Below are positions 1-7,532 of a stretch of DNA of 64,000 bases, piece after piece. Each line of letters begins with the position of its first letter. Position 1 is the stretch's first letter. The notes beneath the pieces are model-generated. The model was not told where the DNA came from and ran no database searches. It was given only the letters and a program-made list of their open reading frames with translations. This stretch comes from CBDFKQ01 sp965248855 (GTDB lineage: Bacteria; Bacteroidota; Bacteroidia; Cytophagales; 172606-1): the NCBI GenBank assembly GCA_965248855.1, contig CBDFKQ010000007.1, positions 1-64,000 on the forward strand. Reading direction: 5' to 3'. The translations under genes were made by a program, and so were the position numbers.

Positions 1-53
1 GAAATATTTCTAAAAAATAAAATCTTATATAAAAAGCATAATTAATTAAACTT

Positions 54-1718
54 TCACGCAAACTTCCTTTTCCACCATATTGCCCTGCCAAATCCAAATA
101 AAAGAACAGCTAAAATTGGTAGAATTAAATTAATTAATTGCCATTTTAACCTTTGCTCTTTAATAATAGTTTTATCCAAGGGGCGGAGAACGATTTGTTT
201 ATTTCGAGCTGATAATATTCCGTTTGCATCGAGCATATAATCGATAGAATGAATCAAAAAGTCTTTATTTCCAAATATTTGTCTGGAAAATGGATCGTAG
301 CCCAGTGGCATCGCTTTTCGTGTTTTATCTACATTGTTAATGAGTAGATCACCGTCACCACAAATAATAATTTTCGAATCGCTATCGAATTCCTTAAAAT
401 CATTATATCTGTTATCTATTTTTGTTATTCTATTTGCGTATAAAGATCTAAATTTTCCTTCGAGTAAATAAGCAAGAGGCTTGCTGCCTTTGTTGTATGT
501 TTTAGGATCGGGGTCGCGCCTTGCATCATCATAGGCAATCATTACGGGTGCTGAAACAGTTTTAGAATAAATAGAAGAAGAAAATAATATTGTTTTTTTA
601 ATGCCTTCAGCTTTTACGGTATCAAGGGTACTCATAAACTTTCCATAAATGGCATCAGTATTTTTAACAATTGGATTATTGCCAAAAGTATTAATAACAG
701 GGAAATACCTCCAGGGCATTAATTGTGTTTGCGGTTTATTATCAATATTACCAACAACCATTGGTATGCGAGCGGAAGTCAAATCTTTTACAACATCATT
801 ATTAATACGAATGCCATACCTGAAAAATAAATCATTTAAATCTAAATTATAGGGGATAGCCAGAGTTCCGTTTTCCGAAATTTCATTAATTTTCATTTGG
901 TCAATAAAAAACAAACCTTTTCCACCTTTTACAATAAATTGATCTATTTTATATTTATCTTCTTCATTAAATAAAGTGTCGGGTTTAATAATCATCAATG
1001 CATCAAGGTTTTTTCGCAAATCAATGACATTTACTTTAGAAATATCTACCCGATAAACCATATAAAATTCCTGAAGGGTTTTTATTAAATCATCCAATTG
1101 TATATCAGCAGGTTCTCCATGGCCGTAAGTAATGCCTATTCTTTTTTTATCTTTAAAATCCAGTTTTCGAATTGCATTTGCCAATTCGTATTCCACATTT
1201 TCTACAGATTGGTTCAATTTTTCTTCGGCGCTTAAAAATTTTGTATTTTGTAATAATAATACTGAAGATTCTTTGCCTTTGTAACTTATTAAAGCATATG
1301 GGAAAATGGTGCGTTCAACTTGTCCGCCGTTTTTCTTTTCAAATAAGTTAATGGGGAGGATTCCTTTTCTTTTAAGTTCTTTTAAAAAAGTACCCTTTGC
1401 GTTTTTGTCATTTACATTTTCCGGATTTACAAAAGTATATTCTACTTTCCCACCGGAATAATTTCTAAATTCATCTAATTGTTCTTTAACAGCCTTATTT
1501 AGTCGGTTAAAACCTGCCGGTAAATTATCACCGGTTAAATAAACGGTAACAAATACTTCGTCATTTACTTTTGAAAGTAAGTTTTTTGTAGCGTTGGATA
1601 TTGAATACCTTTTGTCTTCAGTAAGGTCTATTCTGAAAAAAGAATCTGAAAAAAAGAAATTTAATAAGATAATTACTCCCGCACTGATTCCAAAAAATAT
1701 TAAAGATTTTCTTTTCAT
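54..1718 (-). CDS. gldG: GldG, gliding-motility ABC transporter substrate-binding-like subunit
   Basis: 554 aa. One membrane segment near the N terminus (about residues 7-24), followed by the family signature 'RIDLTEDKRYSIS', a long periplasmic GldG/IftA-like region, and a second hydrophobic segment near the C terminus (about 528-548) ending in a basic tail. GldG is known as the auxiliary subunit of the GldF/GldA ABC complex needed for gliding in Flavobacterium; it is also kept by many non-gliding Bacteroidota, so motility cannot be concluded. The start is fixed by an upstream TAnnTTTG box about 25 nt before the ATG. The gene upstream is divergent, so the usual gldF is not directly 5' of it here; it could lie past the left edge or elsewhere. 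The stop lies 53 nt inside the window edge, so the gene is complete. Confidence 0.9.
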   Translation of the reverse strand: MKRKSLIFFGISAGVIILLNFFFSDSFFRIDLTEDKRYSISNATKNLLSKVNDEVFVTVYLTGDNLPAGFNRLNKAVKEQLDEFRNYSGGKVEYTFVNPENVNDKNAKGTFLKELKRKGILPINLFEKKNGGQVERTIFPYALISYKGKESSVLLLQNTKFLSAEEKLNQSVENVEYELANAIRKLDFKDKKRIGITYGHGEPADIQLDDLIKTLQEFYMVYRVDISKVNVIDLRKNLDALMIIKPDTLFNEEDKYKIDQFIVKGGKGLFFIDQMKINEISENGTLAIPYNLDLNDLFFRYGIRINNDVVKDLTSARIPMVVGNIDNKPQTQLMPWRYFPVINTFGNNPIVKNTDAIYGKFMSTLDTVKAEGIKKTILFSSSIYSKTVSAPVMIAYDDARRDPDPKTYNKGSKPLAYLLEGKFRSLYANRITKIDNRYNDFKEFDSDSKIIICGDGDLLINNVDKTRKAMPLGYDPFSRQIFGNKDFLIHSIDYMLDANGILSARNKQIVLRPLDKTIIKEQRLKWQLINLILPILAVLLFGFGRAIWWKRKFA

Positions 1719-1743
1719 TATTTTTCTTAATTTTTTCTGCGCA

Positions 1744-1751
1744 CAAATATA
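1744..1751 (-). promoter_or_regulatory. -7 box (TAnnTTTG) for gldG
   Basis: Reading the minus strand gives TATATTTG, a full match to the Bacteroidota sigma-A -7 consensus, about 25 nt before the gldG ATG. No convincing -33 TTG is seen at the usual spacing, so this is a partial promoter match. Confidence 0.5.
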
Positions 1752-1936
1752 AATTAAGAATTGCAGCTTTAATAACTGATGTTACACCCCAAAATATTTA
1801 AAAATACTTAGGCTTGCCTTCGATCAGACTCATTCAATCTTTTCCTATGGGTTAACTGCAGAAAAATCTAAAATAATTTTTTCCTGAGCCGGATTTTTTT
1901 TAGCTTACTGAAAGTTTAAACCTACAACCTTAAATA

Positions 1937-3272
1937 ATGAAAAATTTCAACGACCATCTAAAAAATTACTCAATCCATGTTCTAATATTTTTTTTATTGT
2001 TTGCGGTATCATGTCAAAAGCATGATAGCCAAATTACTATAATTGACCAAAATTTAGTCAGCCTTGATCAGGCAACTATTGTAGGACGGAACATCCAATT
2101 AAGCTCCACTATTACCACTATTATTGAAACCAAAAAAAGTTTGATCAGTAAAAAGGGAGAGTTAAATGTCAAAAAAGTGCTTGACATTATAGCAGTCCCA
2201 AAAATTAGTCCTTCTTTTTATATCATTAATTATGAAGAAGGAGGTTATGTTGTTCTTGCCGCCGATAAAAGGATTAATCCTGTATTAGCGTTTAATGATA
2301 AAGGCTATTTTAAAAAAAGAAGGTGAAATACCTGGCGGCCTGGCATTATGGCTTGGCAGTATTCATAAAGGGGTACAAAAAGTGAGAAAAGATACCGGAT
2401 ATAAAAGCAATACATTTATTAATAAAGAATGGAAGAAGTTACTTAGCGGAAAGACTAATCTTTCTAATTCAATTTCCAATCAAAAAAACGCCCCTGCCGG
2501 CCCCCCACCATGTACATCAACATTCTATCAGGAAAACTACGGACCCTTATTAACTACTGAATGGGGACAAGGGTGTTACTACAACGATTATTGCCCACTT
2601 GGCACAAGCTGTGGTGGTCATACATGGACAGGCTGCGTGGCTACCGCAATGGCCCAGATTATGATGTATCATAAAAAACCGAGCACATACAATTGGGCCA
2701 TTATGTTAAATAGATTGTATAGTGCAAATTCGGAAGTGGCCAGGCTTATGCATGATGTAGGGGTAACACTAAATATGCAATATGGAAATGATGCTTCCGG
2801 AACTTACGAATATGAATACACCGATGTTACCACTGATCCATTACATTGGGTGTATTATAATGGCGTACCCAAGTCTCTCACTCAAAATTACGGCTATTCA
2901 GGAGCTGGCTATAAAGATTTTGATGACGGTGAATTAAAAAGTAATATCATTAACAAACGTCCATGCATAGTTTCAGGTAGCATGGATAAACAAGATATAA
3001 ACGTTTTGGGCTGGACAGTTAGTTCGATTTATTCCGGTAACCACACTTGGGTATGTGATGGTTATTCAAGAAATTGGGGTTATTCCTGCCCTGATGATTA
3101 TTATCCTACCGGAACTTCCTTTAATAATATCACCTATCACATGAATTGGGGTTGGGGAGAATCTTATTCCAGTTATAATTATAATGGATGGTATACTCCC
3201 ACAAGCTGGCAACCTTATACTTCAAATCAAAATTACATTTGGAACCACAAAATGATAACCATAAACCCTTAA
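1937..3272 (+). pseudogene. C10 family (streptopain-like) cysteine protease, split by a frameshift
   Basis: Two abutting frames together make one C10 protease. The first (1937-2326) has a lipoprotein signal with lipobox FAVSC (Cys26) and a propeptide-like region ending 'VVLAADKRINPVLAFND', typical of the Spi propeptide of this family. The second (about 2319-3272) continues with 'GEIPGGLALWL' and holds the mature enzyme: catalytic Cys in 'TGCVATAMAQ' (codon 2634-2636), catalytic His in 'NHTWVCDGYS', and the Trp motif 'HMNWGWGE'. The frames differ by one base and meet at an A7 run (2312-2318); removing one A gives a continuous protein '..NDKGYFKKEGEIPGG..' that fits the family. It is therefore a recent pseudogene, a phase-variable or slippage-expressed gene, or a sequencing error. 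The catalytic residues are all present. The family includes secreted proteases such as SpeB; the substrate here is unknown. Confidence 0.85.
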
Positions 3273-3276
3273 AAAG

Positions 3277-3762
3277 ATGCGATTAATAGTATTCTTGTTT
3301 TTAATTTATTGCATGGGAAGTTGTCATATTATTGATAATAACAATAAGGTATGTAATGGAAATGAAATGCCTAAACCTGTTTTATTCGTTCTGGTTGATA
3401 GTACTAGTGGCAATAATCTTATTAAAAATAAAACTGATGTAATTGAAATAAAATTTTCAGAAAATAACCTGCCCAAAACGATTCCAAATGCAGGTTTAAT
3501 CACATTGGATTATATTAAAGCATTATACCCATTTATTGTATCTGATAATGCTAATATAAATTCTTATAGTGGTAGAAATGGAATTAAAAATTTTGAAATA
3601 TATTTAAACTATAAAAAAATTGGGGATTTATATATAGATACACAATACACCGGCACTTGTGGCAATGAATATAATTATAAATCCATTTTATTTAATGGTA
3701 AAATCCCTCAACTTTATCAGGTACCAAACAATCCGGAATTTTATATTTTTAAAGTAAAATAA
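3277..3762 (+). CDS. Small lipoprotein encoded next to the C10 protease
   Basis: 161 aa. Lipoprotein signal peptide with lipobox YCMGSC (Cys16). The remainder has no domain I recognise; it contains several Cys residues (for example in 'YTGTCGNEYN') and short beta-like stretches. It starts 4 nt after the protease stop, so the two are almost certainly co-transcribed. Small proteins encoded next to C10 proteases can be propeptide-like or staphostatin-like inhibitors in other bacteria; that role here is an inference from position only. A degenerate second copy of its 5' end lies beyond the IS3 element. Confidence 0.7.
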   Translation: MRLIVFLFLIYCMGSCHIIDNNNKVCNGNEMPKPVLFVLVDSTSGNNLIKNKTDVIEIKFSENNLPKTIPNAGLITLDYIKALYPFIVSDNANINSYSGRNGIKNFEIYLNYKKIGDLYIDTQYTGTCGNEYNYKSILFNGKIPQLYQVPNNPEFYIFKVK

Positions 3763-3835
3763 CGATTTTTTAAATAGTATGTTAATTGAAAACCTTGTCT
3801 TGTCCTGAAATAGGTTTACACAAAGTAAACTAAAA

Positions 3836-4258
3836 ATGGAAAAGTATTCAAAAGTTTATCCAAGTAAATGGCAGAGTCAATATAGTAAAGAATTTAAGCA
3901 GTCGGTATGCAAGGAATATCTGCTTGGCAATGATTCCAGAACCGGTATAGAAAAAAAGTATCATTTAGGTCATGGTCGTATATTAAATTGGCTTAAAGAG
4001 GATGGTTATGTTGAATTACCCTGCTCTTTAAATAAATCTGTTTATATTGTAGGTCTTGATAATTATAATCCAATGTCTGCAGATAATCCTCAACTTCCAT
4101 CTCAAACTACAACAGGTTTAAATGAGGTTTGCGAAGATCAATCAGAAATTCTGCGCCTTAAAAAAGAACTTTTAGAAGCTAAGATAAAAGCCGAAGGCTT
4201 TGAAAGGATGATAGAAATAGCCGAAGAGCAATTTAAAATACTCATCAAAAAAAAGTAA
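3836..4258 (+). CDS. IS3 transposase OrfA (HTH)
   Basis: 140 aa. The N-terminal helix-turn-helix region ('EFKQSVCKEYLLGN', then a recognition-like segment 'IEKKYHLGHGRILNWLKE') is followed by a linker and a C-terminal leucine-zipper-like coiled coil ('EILRLKKELLEAKIKAEG'), the normal plan of IS3 OrfA. It ends in the slippery sequence A-AAA-AAG at 4249-4255 immediately before its TAA stop, where a -1 shift produces the OrfAB transposase. OrfA alone usually binds the ends and modulates transposition. Confidence 0.88.
   Translation: MEKYSKVYPSKWQSQYSKEFKQSVCKEYLLGNDSRTGIEKKYHLGHGRILNWLKEDGYVELPCSLNKSVYIVGLDNYNPMSADNPQLPSQTTTGLNEVCEDQSEILRLKKELLEAKIKAEGFERMIEIAEEQFKILIKKK
4249..4255 (+). promoter_or_regulatory. 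Programmed -1 frameshift site of the IS3 element
   Basis: A-AAA-AAG heptamer inside an A8 run, read as AAA-AAG-TAA in the orfA frame. A -1 slip changes the next codons to GTA-AAA-TAC and enters orfB. This is the usual IS3 arrangement. Confidence 0.8.
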
Positions 4259-5184
4259 AATACCGGGTAATCCATGAGTTAAAGGACAAATACAGCGTAA
4301 ACCTTACCTGTATTTGTCGGTTATTTGGTATCACCCGTCAGGCTTATTACCAACACTTTTGGCATGAAGATGAGGTGGGATTAGAAGAGGAGATGATTAT
4401 AAAACAAGTGGTGATGATCAGGCAAAACCACAGAGCAATGGGTACAAGAAAACTATTTGAGATCCTGCAACCTTTTTTGATGGAACATCAGATTAAAATA
4501 GGTCGTGATGCTTTATTTGATTTATTGGCCCGTCACCAATTATTAGTTAAAAAACGAAAAAGAAAAATAAGTACCACCATGAGTTACCACCGGTTCCATA
4601 AATGGCCTAATCTGATTAAAGACTTTATTCCGTCTGCACCCAATGAACTTTATGTGAGTGATATAACATATTGGAAAATAGAAACAGGATATGTTTACAT
4701 CAGTTTTATTACAGATGCTTATTCTCATAAAATCGTTGGTTATCGGGTAGCAGAAACTCCGGAAGCAGTAGAAAGCTTAAGCGCATTAGAAATGGCACTT
4801 GAATCGTTTCCGGCTAAAATAAAAGAAAAACTTATTCACCATTCGGACAGAGGGGTACAATATTGCAGTGATGGATATGTAAAGTTATTGCAGGACAATC
4901 ACATCCGGATCAGCATGACACAAACCGGCGATCCTCTAGAAAACGCAATAGCCGAGCGGGTAAACGGTATATTAAAAGAAGAGTATCTGTCGCATTTTAA
5001 AGTAAGTACCCTTGAAGAAGCGAAAAAAGTATTGGAAGAAAACGTAAAACTTTATAATAGGGAGCGACCACATATGAGTATAGGCAACCTTACACCTTCT
5101 TTTATTCATGAAAACAACGTTCCAACAGAAAGGCTGTGGAAAAATTATTATCAAAAGAGAAAAGAAGAAGTAATTACATGCTGA
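4255..5184 (+). CDS. IS3 transposase OrfB (DDE integrase), expressed by -1 frameshift
   Basis: The open frame runs from 4237, and the useful sequence begins right after the slippery site with 'VKYRVIHELKDKY', before the first possible GTG at 4375; this supports synthesis as an OrfAB fusion. It contains the HTH_21-like segment 'ICRLFGITRQAYYQHFW' and an rve integrase core: first Asp in 'YVSDITYW', second Asp in 'IHHSDRGVQY', and Glu in 'ENAIAERVNGILK'. The typical IS3 ending 'YNRERPHMSIGNLTP' is present. Residue spacing is normal and no internal stop was seen, so the enzyme is predicted functional. Confidence 0.9.
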   Translation, partial: VKYRVIHELKDKYSVNLTCICRLFGITRQAYYQHFWHEDEVGLEEEMIIKQVVMIRQNHRAMGTRKLFEILQPFLMEHQIKIGRDALFDLLARHQLLVKKRKRKISTTMSYHRFHKWPNLIKDFIPSAPNELYVSDITYWKIETGYVYISFITDAYSHKIVGYRVAETPEAVESLSALEMALESFPAKIKEKLIHHSDRGVQYCSDGYVKLLQDNHIRISMTQTGDPLENAIAERVNGILKEEYLSHFKVSTLEEAKKVLEENVKLYNRERPHMSIGNLTPSFIHENNVPTERLWKNYYQKRKEEVITC

Positions 5185-5201
5185 AAGTTTTAAAGCATAC
5201 C

Positions 5202-5264
5202 GCCCAAAACGAGAATAACTTTTTTTGCCTGTAGGAGGGCAAAAAGTTATTTCCCGCTTTGGGC
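5202..5264. repeat. Long hairpin in the 3' tail of the IS3 element
   Basis: The arms begin GCCCAAAACGAG and end, on the other side, CCCGCTTTGGGC. The inner parts AATAACTTTTTTTGCC and GGCAAAAAGTTATT pair as well, giving an approximately 27 bp stem with a loop of about 7 nt. It follows orfB by 18 nt. It may terminate transcription or block read-through; that role is inferred. Confidence 0.7.
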
Positions 5265-5281
5265 TACTCCATAGAAGAATA

Positions 5282-5414
5282 GTAAACTTATTTTAGGATT
5301 AAAGAAAAACAAATAATCATCAGAAAGGGTAAAAATGTAAATCAATTTTAGGATTATATTTGAAGTGTAAATCAATAGCTGTATTATAAATTAAACTGTA
5401 AACTTTTTTTAGGA
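5282..5414. repeat. Iterated IS-end motif inside the IS3 right end
   Basis: The right-terminal motif GTAAACTTTTTTTAGGA (5398-5414) recurs as GTAAACTTATTTTAGGATT (5282-5300) and GTAAATCAATTTTAGGATT (5337-5355), plus a partial GTAAATCAATAG (5367-5378). The left terminal repeat read in reverse (GTAAACCTATTTCAGGA) is the same motif. These look like repeated transposase-binding sites or relics of earlier right ends. Confidence 0.6.
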
Positions 5415-5461
5415 CGAGACACCTGGTTTATTTTTGAATCAGGTTTTTATTTAAAATTATA

Positions 5462-5575
5462 TTTAGAATCACAAAATGATAACCTTAAACCATTAAAAAT
5501 ATGCGATTAATTAATATTTTTACCTTTAATTTATTGCATGGGAAGCTGTCGTTTAACTGATAATAAGGTATGGTA
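5462..5575 (+). pseudogene. Remnant of a second protease-end/lipoprotein-start copy
   Basis: The stretch parallels 3241-3365. It has a copy of the protease tail (codons for I-T-L-N-H-stop against I-T-I-N-P-stop), a similar 4-5 nt spacer, then ATGCGATTAATTAATATT and TTTATTGCATGGGAAGCTGT matching the start of the lipoprotein at 3277. Indels break the frame after a few codons. It is outside the IS3 element, so it is an older partial tandem duplication of the locus and not part of the transposon. Confidence 0.75.
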
Positions 5576-5673
5576 ACTTATAAAATAATGTGAGAAATAA
5601 TACCTTATTTGCTATTTGCAATTCGTAAAATACAAATGAAGGCAAAAAGAATTAAATCGTAATAGTTATAAAT

Positions 5674-7494
5674 TTACTTTAAATAAAAAATAAATTCTCC
5701 TCCTTCATCTCCTACACTTTTTAATGGATTGCCAATAGGTTGTTGTTCTGAATTATTACCTACAGCATTTTTAACATACAAAACCAACTCAGATACAGGA
5801 AATTTTTTCTTTTGGTTTTCTTTAAGATATTTTAAAAAATATCCGGCAAATGGACTGTTTTTTCCAGCCTGGCCATCCGAAACATATTCTAAACGACCCG
5901 AAGTTAAGGCCCAACGTGATTTATATTGTTCTACATTCTCAACATAACCTCTGCTTTCATGCGAAAATAATGAACCTGAAAAGCAAGCATCGGCAACTAA
6001 AAAAATATGTTTTGCAGGGATGGCTTTTATGTATTTTAATAATGTAGAATTGGCAAGATATTCTGTTTCCTGACCTTTTTTTGCATCTACCGGAATCCAA
6101 AAACCTTCTTCAATTTCTGAATTATAATGGCCATGACCCGAAAAATATATCAATAAATTATCATTACCGGAGAGTTTTTGCCTTACTTCAGTAAGTTTTG
6201 CTAAAATATTTTTTACCGTTGCATCATCATTATACACCTCAAAAACATTACCGGGATCAAAAGTATATCGGGTGGTTAATATATTTTTAACATCTTTCGC
6301 ATCTTTAGATGCATTAATAAGCGGTGTCCAATATTTATAATTGTTAATACCAACTATATATAAAAAAATTTTACCTGTAACTGAAGGTTTAAAATCACTT
6401 ATATCATTATTTTGTTTGATATGCTCACCGGACTTTTTATTATTTTCATTTAAGGTTTTCTTTACCGGAGCGTTGGCTTGTAATACGTTGGGCATTTGCC
6501 AAACAATAGAAGATTTATCAATAGATGTAGTAACCAAATAATTTTGATCAGTACTAAATTGAACATCCACAATCCATCGTGTATGCATTTCTAAATATGT
6601 TAACTCTTTTAAATCCCCATTATTCCAATTAAATATTTTAATTCCTTTAATTAGATTTGCTACTAAATACTTTCCTGTAGGATCGAAACTTACTCCCTTT
6701 GGATATTTTACATTCGTAAAGGTAGATTTCTTACTAAAAGTATTTTTTTCTAATTTATATGTTATAAGACCTTCTTCAGTAAGAATTTCAAAATATTTTC
6801 CTGAAGGGTGAATTGCAAGTGAAATTATACTTTTTTGAATGAGTTTTTGTTGAAGTTGTATTTTACTGTTAACTAAATTATAAACTAAAACAGTATCAAT
6901 ATTTTGCTTGCCCTTAGCGTAAGTTACCGCTAATTTTCCGTCGCCACTGATAGAAATTGAGCCAACCTCATACCGCGAGTTATCTAATGTTTTGCCTAAA
7001 ACAGTTTGACTAAGTACAAACTGATTATTTTCCCTGGCGAAAACATTTATTTTTCCCTCATATCTGCAGGTAGTTATTAAAGTATTTCCATCCGGACTTA
7101 AAGCTAAATTTTGAATATCGCGAGAAGCATCGATACGTTGAATGATTTTTTTATCGACAATATTCATTACTACAAAATCGCCTTCGTTTTGGTATTTTGT
7201 GAAAATTAAATGTTTTTCATCAGGTGAAAATACAGCTTTACCGGCACCGGCGTTAAAACTGCTTTTATATGACCAAACAGTATTAAAATCATTATCTCTT
7301 AATTGGATTTCGGAATTACCTAATGTTAAAGTATTATAAGTGCCTTTCGACGAAAAAGATACCCAACAGGCATCATCCGGATATCCTTCAAGAACTTTGT
7401 ATTTTGTTAAAATAAAACTTTGAGCTTGAATTTGTATATTTAAAAATAAGAGAAATAAAGTAAATATGTAACCTGAAATTGTTTTTTGCATCAA
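5674..7494 (-). CDS. Secreted beta-propeller plus caspase-fold (C14) protease, copy 2
   Basis: 606 aa. Signal peptide of about 24 residues ending QIQAQ. Residues about 30-345 form WD40-like repeats (recurring 'FSPDEKHLIFT', 'LSPDGNTLITT', 'FDPTGKYLVA', each followed by a W/F-containing strand). After a short polar linker, the C14 caspase domain runs from about 375 ('FLYIVGINNYKYW') to the end. The catalytic pair is His454 in 'FSGHGHYN' and Cys504 in 'ADACFSGS'. The second member of a tandem pair: its caspase domain is nearly identical to that of the upstream paralog while the propeller is much more diverged. Such proteins are known in Bacteroidota as metacaspase-like; the export signal argues for action in the periplasm or at the surface. 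The substrate is unknown. It lies 38 nt after the first copy and is probably in the same transcript. Confidence 0.85.
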   Translation of the reverse strand: MMQKTISGYIFTLFLLFLNIQIQAQSFILTKYKVLEGYPDDACWVSFSSKGTYNTLTLGNSEIQLRDNDFNTVWSYKSSFNAGAGKAVFSPDEKHLIFTKYQNEGDFVVMNIVDKKIIQRIDASRDIQNLALSPDGNTLITTCRYEGKINVFARENNQFVLSQTVLGKTLDNSRYEVGSISISGDGKLAVTYAKGKQNIDTVLVYNLVNSKIQLQQKLIQKSIISLAIHPSGKYFEILTEEGLITYKLEKNTFSKKSTFTNVKYPKGVSFDPTGKYLVANLIKGIKIFNWNNGDLKELTYLEMHTRWIVDVQFSTDQNYLVTTSIDKSSIVWQMPNVLQANAPVKKTLNENNKKSGEHIKQNNDISDFKPSVTGKIFLYIVGINNYKYWTPLINASKDAKDVKNILTTRYTFDPGNVFEVYNDDATVKNILAKLTEVRQKLSGNDNLLIYFSGHGHYNSEIEEGFWIPVDAKKGQETEYLANSTLLKYIKAIPAKHIFLVADACFSGSLFSHESRGYVENVEQYKSRWALTSGRLEYVSDGQAGKNSPFAGYFLKYLKENQKKKFPVSELVLYVKNAVGNNSEQQPIGNPLKSVGDEGGEFIFYLK

Positions 7495-7532
7495 ATAAAA
7501 TTTTAAATTAATTATAACCTTTTGAAATAAAT

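Larger units (their letters stand above)
3796..5421 (+). mobile_element. IS3-family insertion sequence, complete
   Basis: About 1.63 kb. It is bounded by imperfect inverted repeats: left TGTCTTGTCCTGAAATAGG (from 3796) and right, read in reverse, TGTCTCGTCCTAAAAAAAG (from 5421). About 20 of the outer 24-25 positions match, including the inner GTTTACA. The flanks carry ACCT on both sides (3792-3795 and 5421-5424), giving a 3-4 bp target duplication as expected for IS3. It encodes overlapping orfA and orfB in the usual -1 arrangement. The roughly 235 nt tail after orfB is long for the family and holds a strong hairpin and repeated copies of the end motif. Both frames look intact, so the element could be active. 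Confidence 0.88.
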
